From the NCBI GenBank assembly GCA_946886855.1, contig CAMPJJ010000020.1:1-64000 (forward strand): 64,000 bases of DNA, in the 5' to 3' direction. Numbering within the stretch: the stretch's first letter is position 1; the number at the start of each line of letters is the position of its first letter. This stretch comes from an uncultured Roseateles sp. GTDB lineage: Bacteria; Pseudomonadota; Gammaproteobacteria; Burkholderiales; Burkholderiaceae. Below are positions 26,241 to 35,388 of the stretch, in pieces. The position numbers were made by a program, and so were the translations under genes. Below the pieces are notes generated by a model. It made no database searches, was not told the DNA's origin, and worked only from the letters and a program-made list of their open reading frames with translations.

Positions 26241-27044
26241 TCAGGGCGCCCGAGGCAGCTCGTGATGCCGCATCAGGTGCCGGATGGCCTCCGACGGCCG
26301 CGCGCGCTGGTGACGCACGGCCGCGAAAGCCTCGGTTTCCAGCGCCAGGGCGCCGGCCAGCGCGGACTGCCAGCGCGGCAGGGCATCGCCGTCGAGCAAG
26401 TCGCTCGACGGGAGGGACTGCAGCAGCGCCTGCGCCATGCACAGCGCGTCATGTCCGGGAAGCGTCGGGAATCGTTCCGGGGCGGCCCGGGTCAGCGCCG
26501 CGAGATGCGCGTCGCGGTCGCGGACGGCGGCGGGCAAGTCCGTCGGGATCTGCTGGGAGAAGGGGACGACGAGCAGGCAGTCGGAGTGGTTCGAGCTCAC
26601 GCCCTCGGCACCGGCCTTCACGGCATGCGCGAGCATGGAGCGCATCTCCCCCCGCCATGAGCGCAGGGCGTCCGAGAGCGGCGGCTCCCCGGGCGTCCCC
26701 AAGCGCGAGGCCCGCAGATAGACGGCCCCCATCAGCGCTGTGGCGCGAACGCCGGTGAGCTCCCGTCCGGCGAACTGGCAGTCTTCCCGCGCGCTCTCCA
26801 GCAACTGATGGAGGTCGCGCAGGTCGGACTGCAGTTGCTGGGGGTTGTTGCGCAGGTCGGGGTCGGCGTCGATGCGATCGAGATGCGCGGTCACACGGCG
26901 CAGCGCGTCTTCGAGTGGCGCCTGTCGGGCCGGCGCTCGACGGCCGACAGTCTCCTCGCGCAGAGGCGCCGGGAAGTCGCCGGTGTCGGACGCGCCGAAT
27001 GGCGAGAAGTCGGACAAGGGGTCGGAGGGAGGCAGTCGGTCCAT
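26241..27044 (-). CDS. Unknown 267-residue protein convergent with the NPY-repeat gene
   Basis: Not recognised. The N-terminus MDRLPPSDPLSDFSPFG is polar and Ser/Pro-rich, and there is no membrane segment. A helical region with regular Leu/Asp spacing lies around residues 45-90, followed by more helices and a His-rich end. The 3' end is 47 nt from the end of the NPY-repeat gene, and the two isolated unknown genes sit between a terminated operon and the VOC gene, so they may have arrived together. The function is unknown. Confidence 0.65.
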   Translation of the reverse strand: MDRLPPSDPLSDFSPFGASDTGDFPAPLREETVGRRAPARQAPLEDALRRVTAHLDRIDADPDLRNNPQQLQSDLRDLHQLLESAREDCQFAGRELTGVRATALMGAVYLRASRLGTPGEPPLSDALRSWRGEMRSMLAHAVKAGAEGVSSNHSDCLLVVPFSQQIPTDLPAAVRDRDAHLAALTRAAPERFPTLPGHDALCMAQALLQSLPSSDLLDGDALPRWQSALAGALALETEAFAAVRHQRARPSEAIRHLMRHHELPRAP

Positions 27045-27150
27045 GATGGCATCCGGTCAAGAGGTGCCGCCTCAGTGGACGCCTCCCGCGGTGCATCCGT
27101 CATCCCGTGATGCTCACCCCGCCACCGCCATCACGCCACCGCGATCCCGT

Positions 27151-27176
27151 CACGTCACCACGTCACGTCACCACGT
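27151..27176. repeat. Two perfect 13-bp tandem copies
   Basis: CACGTCACCACGT occurs twice in direct tandem, within a region (27105-27183) of CACC/GTCAC-rich sequence just downstream of the VOC gene. No gene is seen in 27045-27184. Confidence 0.7.
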
Positions 27177-27184
27177 CGCCGCCA

Positions 27185-27568
27185 TCACGCCGGCGACCGG
27201 CACACCACCCCCACCTTGTTGCCATCCAGGTCGCGGAAGTAGGCCGCATAGAAGTTGGGCCCGTAGTTGTCGCGCGGGCCGGGGCGGCCGTCGTCCTTGC
27301 CGCCGCCGCTGATCGCCGCGGCGTACACCGCGTCGACCTGCGCCCGGGTCGATGCCGCCAGCGCCAGCATCGTGCCGTTGCCGGCGGTCGCCTCCAGCCC
27401 GTTGAAGGGTTGCACCACCCACAGTTGCGTCTCGCCGCCTTCGGGCCCGTAGCCGACCATTTCGTCGTCCGAATAACCCGGCTTCAGGCCCAGCGGCGCG
27501 AGCGCGGCGTCATAGAACGCCTTGGCCGCGCGGCGGTCGTTGCTGCCCAGGGTGACGTAGCTGATCAT
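27185..27568 (-). CDS. VOC (glyoxalase/bleomycin-resistance fold) family protein
   Basis: 127-residue metal-dependent VOC-fold protein. It begins ISYVTLGSNDRRAAKAFYDAAL, the typical first beta-alpha unit, and ends AAYFRDLDGNKVGVV, the typical last strand with a conserved acidic/metal region. Residues for full glyoxalase I activity are not clearly present, so it is probably one of the many small-molecule-binding or lyase-like VOC proteins. It is monocistronic with a 45-bp gap to dtd on the same strand. Confidence 0.88.
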   Translation of the reverse strand: MISYVTLGSNDRRAAKAFYDAALAPLGLKPGYSDDEMVGYGPEGGETQLWVVQPFNGLEATAGNGTMLALAASTRAQVDAVYAAAISGGGKDDGRPGPRDNYGPNFYAAYFRDLDGNKVGVVCRSPA

Positions 27569-27613
27569 GGTGGGGGTCCTTGCGTCGATTTGCTTTGCAG
27601 GCCCACATTCTCA

Positions 27614-28051
27614 TCACATTCGCATCGGAATCGTCACCGGCCCGTCGTTGACCAGGCGGACCTGCATGTCCGCGCCGAATTCCCCGGTCTCGACGACCGG
27701 ATGCTGCGACCGCGCGAACGCGACCGCATGGTCGTAGAGCCTGCGGCCGAGTGCCGCGGGCGCCGCGCCGGTGAAGCTCGGCCGGTTCCCGCCCGAGGTG
27801 TCCGCCGCCAGCGTGAACTGCGAAACGATCAGCAGGCCGCCGCCGACGTCCTGCACGCTGCGGTTCATCTTGCCGGCCTCGTCGCTGAAGATGCGCAGCC
27901 TGAGGATCTTGTGCAGCAGCTTCTCCGCCACGGCCTCGCTGTCCTGCGGCTCGGCGCAGATCAGCAGCAGCAGGCCCGGGCCGATCTGGCCCGTGCAGCG
28001 GTCGCCGACATCGACCCGCGCCTCCTTCACCCGTTGCAGCAGCGCGATCAT
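27614..28051 (-). CDS. dtd: D-aminoacyl-tRNA deacylase
   Basis: 145 residues, the usual size. It hydrolyses D-amino acids mis-attached to tRNA. Begins [16 protein letters not shown], contains [17 protein letters not shown] (the SQFTL catalytic region) and ends NDGPVTIPM(R)M-like, which covers the Gly-cisPro-type motif GPVT. The start overlaps the end of the cation transporter gene by 4 nt (ATGA), so the two are cotranscribed. Confidence 0.96.
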   Translation of the reverse strand: MIALLQRVKEARVDVGDRCTGQIGPGLLLLICAEPQDSEAVAEKLLHKILRLRIFSDEAGKMNRSVQDVGGGLLIVSQFTLAADTSGGNRPSFTGAAPAALGRRLYDHAVAFARSQHPVVETGEFGADMQVRLVNDGPVTIPMRM

Positions 28052-29004
28052 GCTTGTCCTTCCTGGTCGGGCGTGGCAGCGGAGGCGGACGCCGATGGGG
28101 CCGCTGACGGGGTCGTCTCGCGCGCCGCCATTTCGGCGAAGCGCGTCTCGACGTTGACCGGCAGCAGCTGGATGCTGGCGCGCAGGCCGGGCAGGGCGCG
28201 CATCAGCGCCTGCTCGACCTGACCCCGCAGCGCGGCGGCCTGGCCGAGCGTCCATCGCGCCGGCACGTGCAGATGGAAATCGACATGGCGCTGCTGTCCC
28301 GCCACGCGCGTGGCGACATGGTCGAAGCGCAGTTCCGGGGACTCGAAGCGCGCGAGCACCTCGGCGATCGCCCGCTGGTCCTCGGGTTCGAGTGCCATGT
28401 CCATCAGCCCGCCGGTGGACTTCCCCATCAGGTGCACCGCCTCGCGCAGGATGTTCAGCGCGACCAGGATCGCCAGCAGCGGATCCAGCCAGGTCCAGCC
28501 TGTCAGCAGCACGCCGATCAGGCCGGCGACGACGCCGACCGAGGTCCAGACGTCGGTGAACAGGTGACGCGCGTCCGCCTCGAGCGCGATCGAGCGGTGT
28601 TCGCGCGAGGCCTGCAGCATCTTCCACGCCAGCGCCCCGTTGATCGCCGTGCTGACCAGCGACAGCGCCATGCCCAGGCCGAGCTGCTCCAGCGGCTGCG
28701 GCGCGCGCAGCCGCTCGACCGCGGCCCAGGCGATGCCCAGCGCCGCGATCAGGATCAGCGCGCCTTCGAACGCGCTGGAGAAGTACTCCGCCTTGTGATG
28801 GCCGAACGGGTGGTCCTCGTCGGGCGGCCGCCGCGCGATCGTCACCATCGCCAGGCCGAAGAGCGCCCCCGCGAGGTTGATCCCCGATTCGAGCGCGTCG
28901 GAGGCCAGGCTCACCGAGCCCGTCCACCACCAGGCGGCCGTCTTCAGGGCGATGGTCAGCACGGCCACGCCGGCGGACAACTTCAGATATTGCTGCACTT
29001 GCAT
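28048..29004 (-). CDS. Cation diffusion facilitator family transporter
   Basis: 318-residue inner-membrane divalent metal/proton antiporter (Zn, Fe, Co or Mn in this family). Six hydrophobic segments are visible in the first 200 residues. Metal-site motifs are SDALESGIN in TM2 and DARHLFTDV in TM5, with the HHKAE loop between TM2 and TM3 ([14 protein letters not shown]). The C-terminal cytoplasmic domain carries HVDFHLHVP. The TM5 site is [10 protein letters not shown], so the metal-binding acidic pair is kept. ATG 29004 was chosen as the start because the hydrophobic domain follows; sequence further upstream overlaps the argB promoter. Confidence 0.93.
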   Translation of the reverse strand: MQVQQYLKLSAGVAVLTIALKTAAWWWTGSVSLASDALESGINLAGALFGLAMVTIARRPPDEDHPFGHHKAEYFSSAFEGALILIAALGIAWAAVERLRAPQPLEQLGLGMALSLVSTAINGALAWKMLQASREHRSIALEADARHLFTDVWTSVGVVAGLIGVLLTGWTWLDPLLAILVALNILREAVHLMGKSTGGLMDMALEPEDQRAIAEVLARFESPELRFDHVATRVAGQQRHVDFHLHVPARWTLGQAAALRGQVEQALMRALPGLRASIQLLPVNVETRFAEMAARETTPSAAPSASASAATPDQEGQA

Positions 29005-29099
29005 GGCGTCGATTTTGCCGGTCCTAGAATGGCGCCCGATCCGTTCCTCGTTCCGGATCCCACCACGTCCCACCTCCTCAGCCTCCTCCGGACAGCACC

Positions 29100-30014
29100 A
29101 TGAGCAACACCCCTCCCGTCCACGACGCCGATCTGAGCCACATCCCGCCGCGCGACAAGGCCGAGCTGCTCTCCCAGGCGCTGCCCTACATCCGCAAGTA
29201 CCACGGCAAGACCATCGTCATCAAGTACGGCGGCAACGCGATGACCGACCCCGCGCTGCAGCAGGACTTCGCCGAGGACGTGGTGCTGCTCAAGCTGGTC
29301 GGCCTGAACCCGGTGGTCGTGCACGGCGGCGGTCCGCAGATCGAGGACGCGCTCAACAAGCTGGGCAAGAAGGGCCACTTCATCCAGGGCATGCGCGTCA
29401 CCGACGAGGAGACGATGAGCGTGGTCGAGTGGGTGCTCGCCGGCGAGGTGCAGCAGGACATCGTCGGCCTGATCAATGTCGCCGGCGGCAAGGCCGTGGG
29501 CCTGACCGGCCGCGACGGCGGCATGATCCGCGCCAAGAAGCTCAAGCTGATCGACAAGGACGACCCGGCCAAGGAGCATGACGTGGGCTCGGTCGGCGAC
29601 ATCGTCGCCATCGACCCCAGCGTCGTGAAGGCGCTGCAGGACGACCAGTTCATCCCGGTGATCAGCCCGATCGGCTTCGGCGAGAGCAACGAGAGCTACA
29701 ACATCAACGCCGACGTCGTCGCCGGCAAGCTGGCCGAGGTGCTCAAGGCCGAGAAGCTGGTGCTGCTGACCAACACGCCGGGCGTGCTCGACAAGCAGGG
29801 CAACCTGCTGACCGACCTGTCGGCGCGCGAGATCGACGAGCTCTTCGCCGACGGCACGCTGTCGGGCGGCATGCTGCCCAAGATCGCCTCCGCGCTGGAC
29901 GCCGCCCGCAGCGGCGTCAAGGCCGTCCACATCATCGACGGCCGCGTGCCCCATGCGATGCTGCTGGAGATCCTGTCCGAGCAGGCTTACGGCACGATGA
30001 TCCGATCGCACTGA
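29100..30014 (+). CDS. argB: Acetylglutamate kinase
   Basis: 304-residue amino-acid kinase that phosphorylates N-acetyl-L-glutamate in arginine biosynthesis. Key motifs are [10 protein letters not shown] near residue 41, [15 protein letters not shown] and the late GGMLPKI. The length and the N-terminal extension before the kinase core suggest the arginine-sensitive hexameric type, but that is inference. It is divergent from the CDF transporter with a 95-bp gap and ends in a strong terminator. Confidence 0.97.
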   Translation: MSNTPPVHDADLSHIPPRDKAELLSQALPYIRKYHGKTIVIKYGGNAMTDPALQQDFAEDVVLLKLVGLNPVVVHGGGPQIEDALNKLGKKGHFIQGMRVTDEETMSVVEWVLAGEVQQDIVGLINVAGGKAVGLTGRDGGMIRAKKLKLIDKDDPAKEHDVGSVGDIVAIDPSVVKALQDDQFIPVISPIGFGESNESYNINADVVAGKLAEVLKAEKLVLLTNTPGVLDKQGNLLTDLSAREIDELFADGTLSGGMLPKIASALDAARSGVKAVHIIDGRVPHAMLLEILSEQAYGTMIRSH

Positions 30015-30078
30015 GCAGATCGGCACCACGCCTCCTTCAAAGAGGCCCTCCGGATCCCCCTGATGGGTGGATTCACCC

Positions 30079-30112
30079 ACCGAGCCCCCTCCGGACGAGG
30101 GGGCTCGGTCGT
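30079..30112 (+). terminator. Intrinsic terminator of argB
   Basis: A 13-bp perfect stem, ACCGAGCCCCCTC with GAGGGGGCTCGGT, 5-nt loop, followed by CGTTTG. Positions 30110-30269 hold only the leader of the next regulator gene. Confidence 0.85.
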
Positions 30113-30269
30113 TTGCGGCGGTCGCACGGGATCGCTGCTTGCCCTACGCTGTCCCGCTGGCCGCCGGGCTTGGTCGAAGGTCATACCACTGCAAGCTGGG
30201 GATTGCCGCTGAAACACGCGACATCCCAGAATGCGCCACGAAACGGCTCCACAGGCCGTGAGGGATTGC

Positions 30270-30959
30270 ATGTCACTTTTCAGCGTCTTGATCGTCGAGG
30301 ATCAGCTTCGTTTCCGCGAAGCGTTCGCCCATGCCCTTGAGAAAGCGCCGGACATCCGTCTGGTCGGCATGGCCACCGACCTCCAGCAGGGCCGGAAGAT
30401 GTTCGACCAGACGCGTCCCGACGTGCTGCTGGTGGACCTCGACCTGCCCGGGGGCAGCGGCATCGAACTGATCCGCCACGCGGCCCACGTCGCGCCGGAG
30501 TGCGAGGTGATGGTCATCTCCGTCTTCGGCGACGAACAGCATGTGCTGTCGAGCATCGAGGCCGGCGCGACCGGCTACCTGCTCAAGGACTCGCTGGCGC
30601 TGGACCTGCCCGGCCAGCTGCGCTCGCTGCGCGCAGGCGGCAGCCCCATCTCGCCGGTGATCGCGCGCCGGCTGCTGCTGCGCCTGGCGCCGCAGGGCGC
30701 GGGCGCGCATCCGCGCGGCTTCGGCGATTCGGCCCCGATGCCGCTGGTCGACGAGCAGGTCGTCGCGCTGTCCGAGCAGGAATCGCGCGTGCTGCACCTG
30801 GCCGCCAAGGGCTTCACCTTCGACGAGATCGCGCAGTTCATGAACGTGTCGCCGCACACCATCATGACCTACGTGAAGCGCACCTACCGCAAGCTGCAGG
30901 TGCGCTCCAAGGTCGAGGCGATCTACGAGGCGCGCCGCCTGGGCTGGTTGCGGGACTGA
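30270..30959 (+). CDS. NarL/FixJ-family response regulator
   Basis: 229-residue regulator. The receiver domain (1-120) has acidic D11, phosphoacceptor D56 in LLVDLDLPG and LLKDS near 105. A linker follows, then a LuxR-type helix-turn-helix (about 165-225) with LSEQESRVLHLAAKGFTFDEI. The spacing between domains is longer than usual. ATG 30270 was chosen for its position right before the receiver fold; ATG 30231 would add 13 residues. No sensor kinase is adjacent, so it is an orphan regulator in this window. Confidence 0.92.
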   Translation: MSLFSVLIVEDQLRFREAFAHALEKAPDIRLVGMATDLQQGRKMFDQTRPDVLLVDLDLPGGSGIELIRHAAHVAPECEVMVISVFGDEQHVLSSIEAGATGYLLKDSLALDLPGQLRSLRAGGSPISPVIARRLLLRLAPQGAGAHPRGFGDSAPMPLVDEQVVALSEQESRVLHLAAKGFTFDEIAQFMNVSPHTIMTYVKRTYRKLQVRSKVEAIYEARRLGWLRD

Positions 30960-31069
30960 TCGGGCAAGGCCTGCCCCTCGCAGCGGCTGTCCTCTCTGGA
31001 TGAGCCGGAAACCGGCCTCGAGGATTGACGTACGACGTCCGGCATCGACGTCAAGGGGGCGTTCCGGCT

Positions 31070-31741
31070 GTGACAGAATCGCCGCACACTTCGGCCCCCT
31101 CCATGCACCCCAGCTCCTCGGACACCCCGGACTCCGCCGCCGCCAAGCCGGCGGAGCTGCCCCGCAAGCGGCTCAAGCCGGGCGAGCGCCGGGTGCAGAT
31201 CCTGCAGACGCTGGCCAGCATGCTGGAGCAGCCCGGCGCGGAACGGGTGACCACCGCCGCGCTCGCGGCGCGGCTCGAGGTCAGCGAAGCGGCGCTGTAC
31301 CGCCATTTCGCCAGCAAGGCCCAGATGTTCGAAGGCCTCATCGAATTCATCGAGACCAGCATCTTCTCGCTGCTCAACCAGATCGCCGAGCGCGAGACCG
31401 ACGGCCTGGCGCAGGCGCAGCGCATCGTCGCGGTGCTGCTGCAGTTCGGCGAGCGCAACCCGGGCATGGCGCGCGTGATGGTCGGCGACGCGCTGGTCTA
31501 TGAAAACGAGCGCCTGGTCGCGCGCATGAACCAGTTCTTCGACAAGGTCGAGTCGTCCTTGCGGCAGGGCCTGCGCACCGCCGCGGAGGCCTCGGGCTCG
31601 ACCACGCCGACCGTCGAGGCGCAGGCCCAGGCCTCGGTGCTGGTGAGCTTCATCATCGGCCGGCTGCAGCGCTATGCGCGCTCCGGCTTCAAGCGCCTGC
31701 CGACCGAACAGTTGGATGCCGCGATGCGAATGCTCGCCTGA
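31070..31741 (+). CDS. slmA: TetR-family regulator, probably nucleoid occlusion factor SlmA
   Basis: 223 residues. SlmA binds specific DNA sites and inhibits FtsZ assembly over the nucleoid. The helix-turn-helix TTAALAARLEVSEAALYRHF and the following SKAQMFEGLIEFIE match SlmA-like TetR proteins, and the surrounding order with argB and the DUF815 ATPase is where slmA sits in Burkholderiales. GTG 31070 has AAGGGGG upstream; ATG 31103 would drop 11 polar residues. A generic TetR regulator is the alternative. Confidence 0.82.
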   Translation: MTESPHTSAPSMHPSSSDTPDSAAAKPAELPRKRLKPGERRVQILQTLASMLEQPGAERVTTAALAARLEVSEAALYRHFASKAQMFEGLIEFIETSIFSLLNQIAERETDGLAQAQRIVAVLLQFGERNPGMARVMVGDALVYENERLVARMNQFFDKVESSLRQGLRTAAEASGSTTPTVEAQAQASVLVSFIIGRLQRYARSGFKRLPTEQLDAAMRMLA

Positions 31742-31797
31742 GCGTTCACGACGCCAGACGCCCGGAACGTCCCGGGCGGCGACCTACACTCCGCGTC

Positions 31798-32682
31798 ATG
31801 TCCGACGCCCTTGATGCCCTGCTGCGACGCGCCGATGCGCTGCTGAACCGCCTGGAGGCCGTGCTGCCCCAGCCCCTGACGCCGCCCGACTGGGACGCCG
31901 CCGTGGCCTTCCGCTACCGCAAGCGCGGCGCGAGCGCGCGGCTCGAGCCGGTCAGGCACCTGTCGGCGATCCGGCTGACCGACCTCAAGGAGGTCGAGCC
32001 GCAGAAGGAGCGCCTGCTGCGCAACACGCGCCAGTTCGTGCAGGGCCAGCCCGCCAACAACGTGCTGCTGACCGGCGCGCGCGGCACCGGCAAGAGCTCG
32101 CTGATCAAGGCCTGCCTGAACGAGTTCGCCGGACAGGGCCTGCGCCTCATCGAAGTCGACAAGGGCGACCTGGTCGATCTGCCGGACCTCGCCGACCTCG
32201 TGGCCGACCGGCCGGAGCGCTTCGTGATCTTCTGCGACGACCTCAGCTTCGACGAAGGCGAGGCCGGCTACAAGGCGCTGAAGTCGATGCTGGACGGCTC
32301 CGTCGCGGCGGCCACCGACAACCTGCTGATCTATGCGACCAGCAACCGCCGCCACCTGCTGCCCGAGCAGATGAAGGACAACCTCGCTGCCACCTACTCG
32401 GAGCGCGACGGCAACGTCGAGGTGCATCCGGGCGAGGCGGTGGAGGAGAAGATCTCGCTGTCCGAGCGCTTCGGCCTGTGGATCAGCTTCTACGGCTTCA
32501 GCCAGCAGGAGTACCTCGCGATCGTCGCGCAGTGGCTGACGCATTTCGGCCTGGACGCCGCCCGCATCGAGGCCGCGCGCCAGCCGGCCCTGGTCTGGGC
32601 GCTGGAGCGCGGGTCGCGCTCGGGGCGCGTCGCCTACCAGTTCGCGCGCGACCTGGCGGGGCAGGGGCAGGTCCATGACTGA
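31798..32682 (+). CDS. DUF815-family AAA ATPase
   Basis: 294-residue P-loop ATPase. Walker A GARGTGKSS lies at residues 93-101 and Walker B-like FVIFCDDLSF near 141-150. Sensor-like YATSNRRHLLPEQ follows, as in AAA proteins. The biochemical role of DUF815 is not established. It overlaps the NUDIX gene downstream by 8 nt and follows slmA by 56 nt. Confidence 0.92.
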   Translation: MSDALDALLRRADALLNRLEAVLPQPLTPPDWDAAVAFRYRKRGASARLEPVRHLSAIRLTDLKEVEPQKERLLRNTRQFVQGQPANNVLLTGARGTGKSSLIKACLNEFAGQGLRLIEVDKGDLVDLPDLADLVADRPERFVIFCDDLSFDEGEAGYKALKSMLDGSVAAATDNLLIYATSNRRHLLPEQMKDNLAATYSERDGNVEVHPGEAVEEKISLSERFGLWISFYGFSQQEYLAIVAQWLTHFGLDAARIEAARQPALVWALERGSRSGRVAYQFARDLAGQGQVHD

Positions 32683-33160
32683 CAGGAACGAGTCCGCGAA
32701 TCCGCACAGCCCTTCCGCCGCCAGCGATCGCGTGCCGGTGGACGTGGCCGTCGGCGTGCTGGTGCGGCGCGAGCCGAACGGCCGCGAGAGCGAATTCCTG
32801 CTGACCTCCCGCCCGGAGGGCAAGGTCTACGCCGGTTACTGGGAATTCCCGGGCGGCAAGCTCGAGGCCGGCGAGACGGTCGAGCAGGCCCTGCGCCGCG
32901 AGCTGCACGAGGAGCTGGGCATCACGATCGGCGCGGCGCAGCCGTGGAAGATCGAGCTGATGGAGTACCCGCACGCCAAGGTGCGCCTGCACTTCTGCAA
33001 GGTGTACGAGTGGCAGGGCGAGTTCGAGATGCGCGAAGGCCAGGCGATGAGCTGGCAGCGCCTGCCGGTGCAGGTGCAACCGGTGCTGCCGGGCACGATC
33101 CCGGTGCTGCAGTGGTTCGCCGCCGAGCGCTTCCACGTCGGGGCGACCCATGTCGTCTGA
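32675..33160 (+). CDS. NUDIX hydrolase, MutT-like
   Basis: 161-residue pyrophosphohydrolase, likely acting on oxidised nucleotides such as 8-oxo-dGTP. The NUDIX box GX5EX7REXXEEXG is complete at residues 60-82. [10 protein letters not shown] precedes the helix, and WQRLPVQ near residue 128 is the MutT-type base-recognition region. The start overlaps the DUF815 ATPase by 8 nt, so both are translated from one message. Confidence 0.92.
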   Translation: MTDRNESANPHSPSAASDRVPVDVAVGVLVRREPNGRESEFLLTSRPEGKVYAGYWEFPGGKLEAGETVEQALRRELHEELGITIGAAQPWKIELMEYPHAKVRLHFCKVYEWQGEFEMREGQAMSWQRLPVQVQPVLPGTIPVLQWFAAERFHVGATHVV

Positions 33161-33218
33161 AGGCACGACCGAAGGCGTGACCGCCGTCGCCGCCGCGACC
33201 GCGGACTACACTGACGCG

Positions 33219-33611
33219 ATGGACTGGCTGGATCAGATCAAGTGGGACCGCGACGGGCTGGTGCCCGTCATTGCCCAGGAGCAGGGCTCGAACGACATCC
33301 TGATGTTCGCGTGGATGAATCGCGAGGCCCTGGCCCGCACCGCCGAGGTCGGCGAGGCGGTCTACTGGAGCCGCTCGCGCCAGCGCCTGTGGCACAAGGG
33401 CGAGGCGTCCGGCCATGTGCAGCAGGTCCACGGCATCCGGCTGGACTGCGACAACGACGTGGTGCTGCTGAGCGTCACGCAGCACGGCCACGAGCCGGGC
33501 ATCGCCTGCCACACCGGCCGCCACAGCTGCTTCTTCCAGAAGCTGGAGAACGGGCAGTGGACGGCGGTCGAGCCGGTCCTGAAGGACCCCGCCAGCATCT
33601 ACAAGGCTTGA
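33219..33611 (+). CDS. hisI: Phosphoribosyl-AMP cyclohydrolase
   Basis: 130 residues; third step of histidine synthesis, opening the adenine ring of PR-AMP. It shows the full set of metal-site motifs: [23 protein letters not shown], and the EASGHVQ segment. [10 protein letters not shown] at ATG 33219 is the usual N-terminus; an in-frame ATG at 33150 would add 23 atypical residues. It is followed 5 nt later by hisE, as in other Burkholderiales where the two activities are separate genes. Confidence 0.96.
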   Translation: MDWLDQIKWDRDGLVPVIAQEQGSNDILMFAWMNREALARTAEVGEAVYWSRSRQRLWHKGEASGHVQQVHGIRLDCDNDVVLLSVTQHGHEPGIACHTGRHSCFFQKLENGQWTAVEPVLKDPASIYKA

Positions 33612-33616
33612 GCGCC

Positions 33617-34087
33617 ATGAGCCCGTCTGACCTGCACGCTGCACCCGATCCCGCCGGTACCCCTGGTACCCCTGAGGCCCTCTTCCCGCCCGACAGCCCG
33701 TCGCCCGCGGTGACGGCCCCGCTGACGGATCCCGCGACGGCGCCGCTGAACGGCACCGACGTGCTGGCGCATCTGGGCGACGTCGTCGCCCAGCGCCGCG
33801 CCGAGGGCGATCCCGACAAGAGCTACGTCGCCAAGCTGTTCGCCAAGGGGCTGGACCAGATCCTGAAGAAGGTTGGCGAGGAAGCGACCGAGGTCGTGCT
33901 CGCGGCCAAGGACGGCGCGCCGGACAAGCTGGTCTACGAGGTCGCCGACCTGTGGTTCCATTCGATCGTCGCGCTGGCGGCCTTCGACCTGCGACCGGAA
34001 CAGGTGCTGGCCGAACTGGCCCGTCGCGAAGGCCTGTCCGGCCTCGAGGAATTCGCCCGTCGAAGCCCGCAGCCGAAGGGCACGTGA
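33617..34087 (+). CDS. hisE: Phosphoribosyl-ATP pyrophosphohydrolase with extended N-terminus
   Basis: 156 residues; second step of histidine synthesis. The catalytic MazG-like core is in the C-terminal 110 residues: [22 protein letters not shown] and [13 protein letters not shown]. The first 45 residues are a Pro/Ala/Thr-rich, probably disordered extension not needed for the fold. The stop TGA lies in one copy of a tandem 10-bp repeat (GGGCACGTGA twice, 34078-34097). Confidence 0.95.
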   Translation: MSPSDLHAAPDPAGTPGTPEALFPPDSPSPAVTAPLTDPATAPLNGTDVLAHLGDVVAQRRAEGDPDKSYVAKLFAKGLDQILKKVGEEATEVVLAAKDGAPDKLVYEVADLWFHSIVALAAFDLRPEQVLAELARREGLSGLEEFARRSPQPKGT

Positions 34088-34107
34088 GGGCACGTGAGGG
34101 CAGCCGC

Positions 34108-34163
34108 ATGAAGGAGACCGCATGAAGGAGACCGCATGAAGGAGACCGCATGAAGGAGACCGC
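34108..34163 (+). repeat. Four tandem 14-bp units, each a mini-ORF with its own ribosome-binding site
   Basis: The unit ATGAAGGAGACCGC is repeated four times without a mismatch (starts 34108, 34122, 34136, 34150). Each reads Met-Lys-Glu-Thr-Ala and stops at a TGA that overlaps the next ATG as ATGA. AAGGAGA inside each unit is the Shine-Dalgarno for the next ATG at a 4-5 nt spacing. The last unit leads into the ATGA that starts the DUF4870 gene at 34164. The units are in different frames because 14 is not a multiple of 3. Confidence 0.92.
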
Positions 34164-34553
34164 ATGACCCAAACGTTCGACCTGCCGCCGCTCGATCCCG
34201 AGCGCGAGGCGAGCCTGCGCACCATCGGCATCATCAGCTACGTGCTGCACGCGGTGGTCGCGATCGGCGCCTTGCTGCCCGGCGTGCAGGCCAGCATCGT
34301 GCTGCTGATCGTGGCGGTGATCGTCGACCTGGTGAAACGCGACGACGCCGCCGGGACCTGGCAGGCCACCCACTTCTCATGGCGGCTGCGCAGCGTGCTG
34401 TGGTGCGGCATCCTGTACGTCGTGACGATCCCGCTGTGGTTCCTCTTCGTCATTCCCGGCTGGATCGCCTGGTGCGCGATCTCGATCTGGTTCCTCTACC
34501 GCATCGTGCGGGGCTGGCTGGCGATGAACGACCGCCGCCCCATGCCCCGCTGA
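34164..34553 (+). CDS. DUF4870-like small membrane protein
   Basis: 129-residue membrane protein with three or four hydrophobic segments (about residues 25-50, 75-105), a charged loop DLVKRDDAAGTWQATHFSWR between them, and a charged C-terminus. This arrangement, with a conserved Thr-His-Phe-x-Trp-Arg loop, is typical of DUF4870/TM2-like proteins common in the his-tat region of betaproteobacteria. The function is unknown. It is preceded by the four-unit Shine-Dalgarno/ATG repeat, which is likely to influence its translation. Confidence 0.85.
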   Translation: MTQTFDLPPLDPEREASLRTIGIISYVLHAVVAIGALLPGVQASIVLLIVAVIVDLVKRDDAAGTWQATHFSWRLRSVLWCGILYVVTIPLWFLFVIPGWIAWCAISIWFLYRIVRGWLAMNDRRPMPR

Positions 34554-34590
34554 CGGGTGCCCCGCTGACCGATCCTCACCGTCGCCGACC

Positions 34591-34938
34591 ATGAGCCACG
34601 ACCCCAACTGCCTCTTCTGCAAGATCGTCCAGGGCCAGATTCCCTCGAAGAAGGTCTACGAGGATGACGACATCCTCGCCTTCCACGACATCCATCCGTG
34701 GGGACCGGTGCATTTCCTGCTGATCCCCAAGCAGCACATCGCCAGCATGGTCGACCTGCAGCCCGAGCATGCGCCGCTGCTGGGCCGGATGTCGGTGCTG
34801 GTCCCGACGTTGATGAAGGAACTCGGCGTCACGAACGGTTTCCGGACCGTCATCAACACCGGTTCGGATGGCGGGCAGGAGGTCTTCCACCTTCACATGC
34901 ACGCCATCGGCGGACCGCGTCCCTGGTTGAAAGGCTGA
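34591..34938 (+). CDS. HIT-family nucleotide hydrolase (HinT-like)
   Basis: 115 residues; purine nucleoside phosphoramidate hydrolase of the HinT type. The HIT triad is H100-L-H102-M-H104 in [12 protein letters not shown], and [14 protein letters not shown] at the N-terminus is characteristic of HinT. It lies 37 nt downstream of the DUF4870 gene and 208 bp upstream of tatA. Confidence 0.94.
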   Translation: MSHDPNCLFCKIVQGQIPSKKVYEDDDILAFHDIHPWGPVHFLLIPKQHIASMVDLQPEHAPLLGRMSVLVPTLMKELGVTNGFRTVINTGSDGGQEVFHLHMHAIGGPRPWLKG

Positions 34939-35146
34939 GCGCCGGCCCCATCTGTTTCCCCGCCACCGATTCACCGCCGACACCGGTGCCGTCTGCGGGA
35001 GCGCTCGGTTTTCCGATCTCCTGCGTTCGTCCAGCGGGTGGTATTGGCCCCATAAGCCGCTGAAGCGGGGAGGGACGGGCATTGATCGCCGACATGCCTG
35101 TCATGCGCGCACCGTAGAATTTCGGCTTCCGACTCTGGAGATTGTC

Positions 35147-35377
35147 ATGGGTGGTTTGAGCATTTGGCACTGGCTGATCGTGCTGGTCGTCGTCATCGCC
35201 GTCTTCGGCACCAAGAAGCTGCGCAATGTGGGCGGCGACCTGGGCGCTGCGGTCAAGGGATTCAAGGACGGCATGAAGGACGGCACCTCGTCCGACGCGC
35301 CGCCGCAGCAGGTGGCCAACACCAACAAGGCGGCTGATCCGAACACCGTCGACGTCGACGCCAAGACGCGCTCCTGA
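35147..35377 (+). CDS. tatA: Sec-independent translocase protein TatA
   Basis: 76 residues; forms the Tat pore for folded proteins. One N-terminal membrane helix ([17 protein letters not shown]), the conserved FGTKKLRN hinge, then an amphipathic helix and a polar tail. GGAGATTGTC precedes the ATG. It is followed 11 nt later by tatB. The 34939-35146 leader shows no other gene. Confidence 0.96.
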   Translation: MGGLSIWHWLIVLVVVIAVFGTKKLRNVGGDLGAAVKGFKDGMKDGTSSDAPPQQVANTNKAADPNTVDVDAKTRS

Positions 35378-35388
35378 GCGCGGCCCGC

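Noticed and set aside
31025..31070. Earlier TTG start for the SlmA-like gene
   Set aside because: It would add an atypical basic stretch without a Shine-Dalgarno; GTG 31070 fits better.
34108..34163. Possible CRISPR or phage attachment repeat
   Set aside because: The 14-bp units are contiguous and each carries a start, stop and Shine-Dalgarno, so they belong to translation control.
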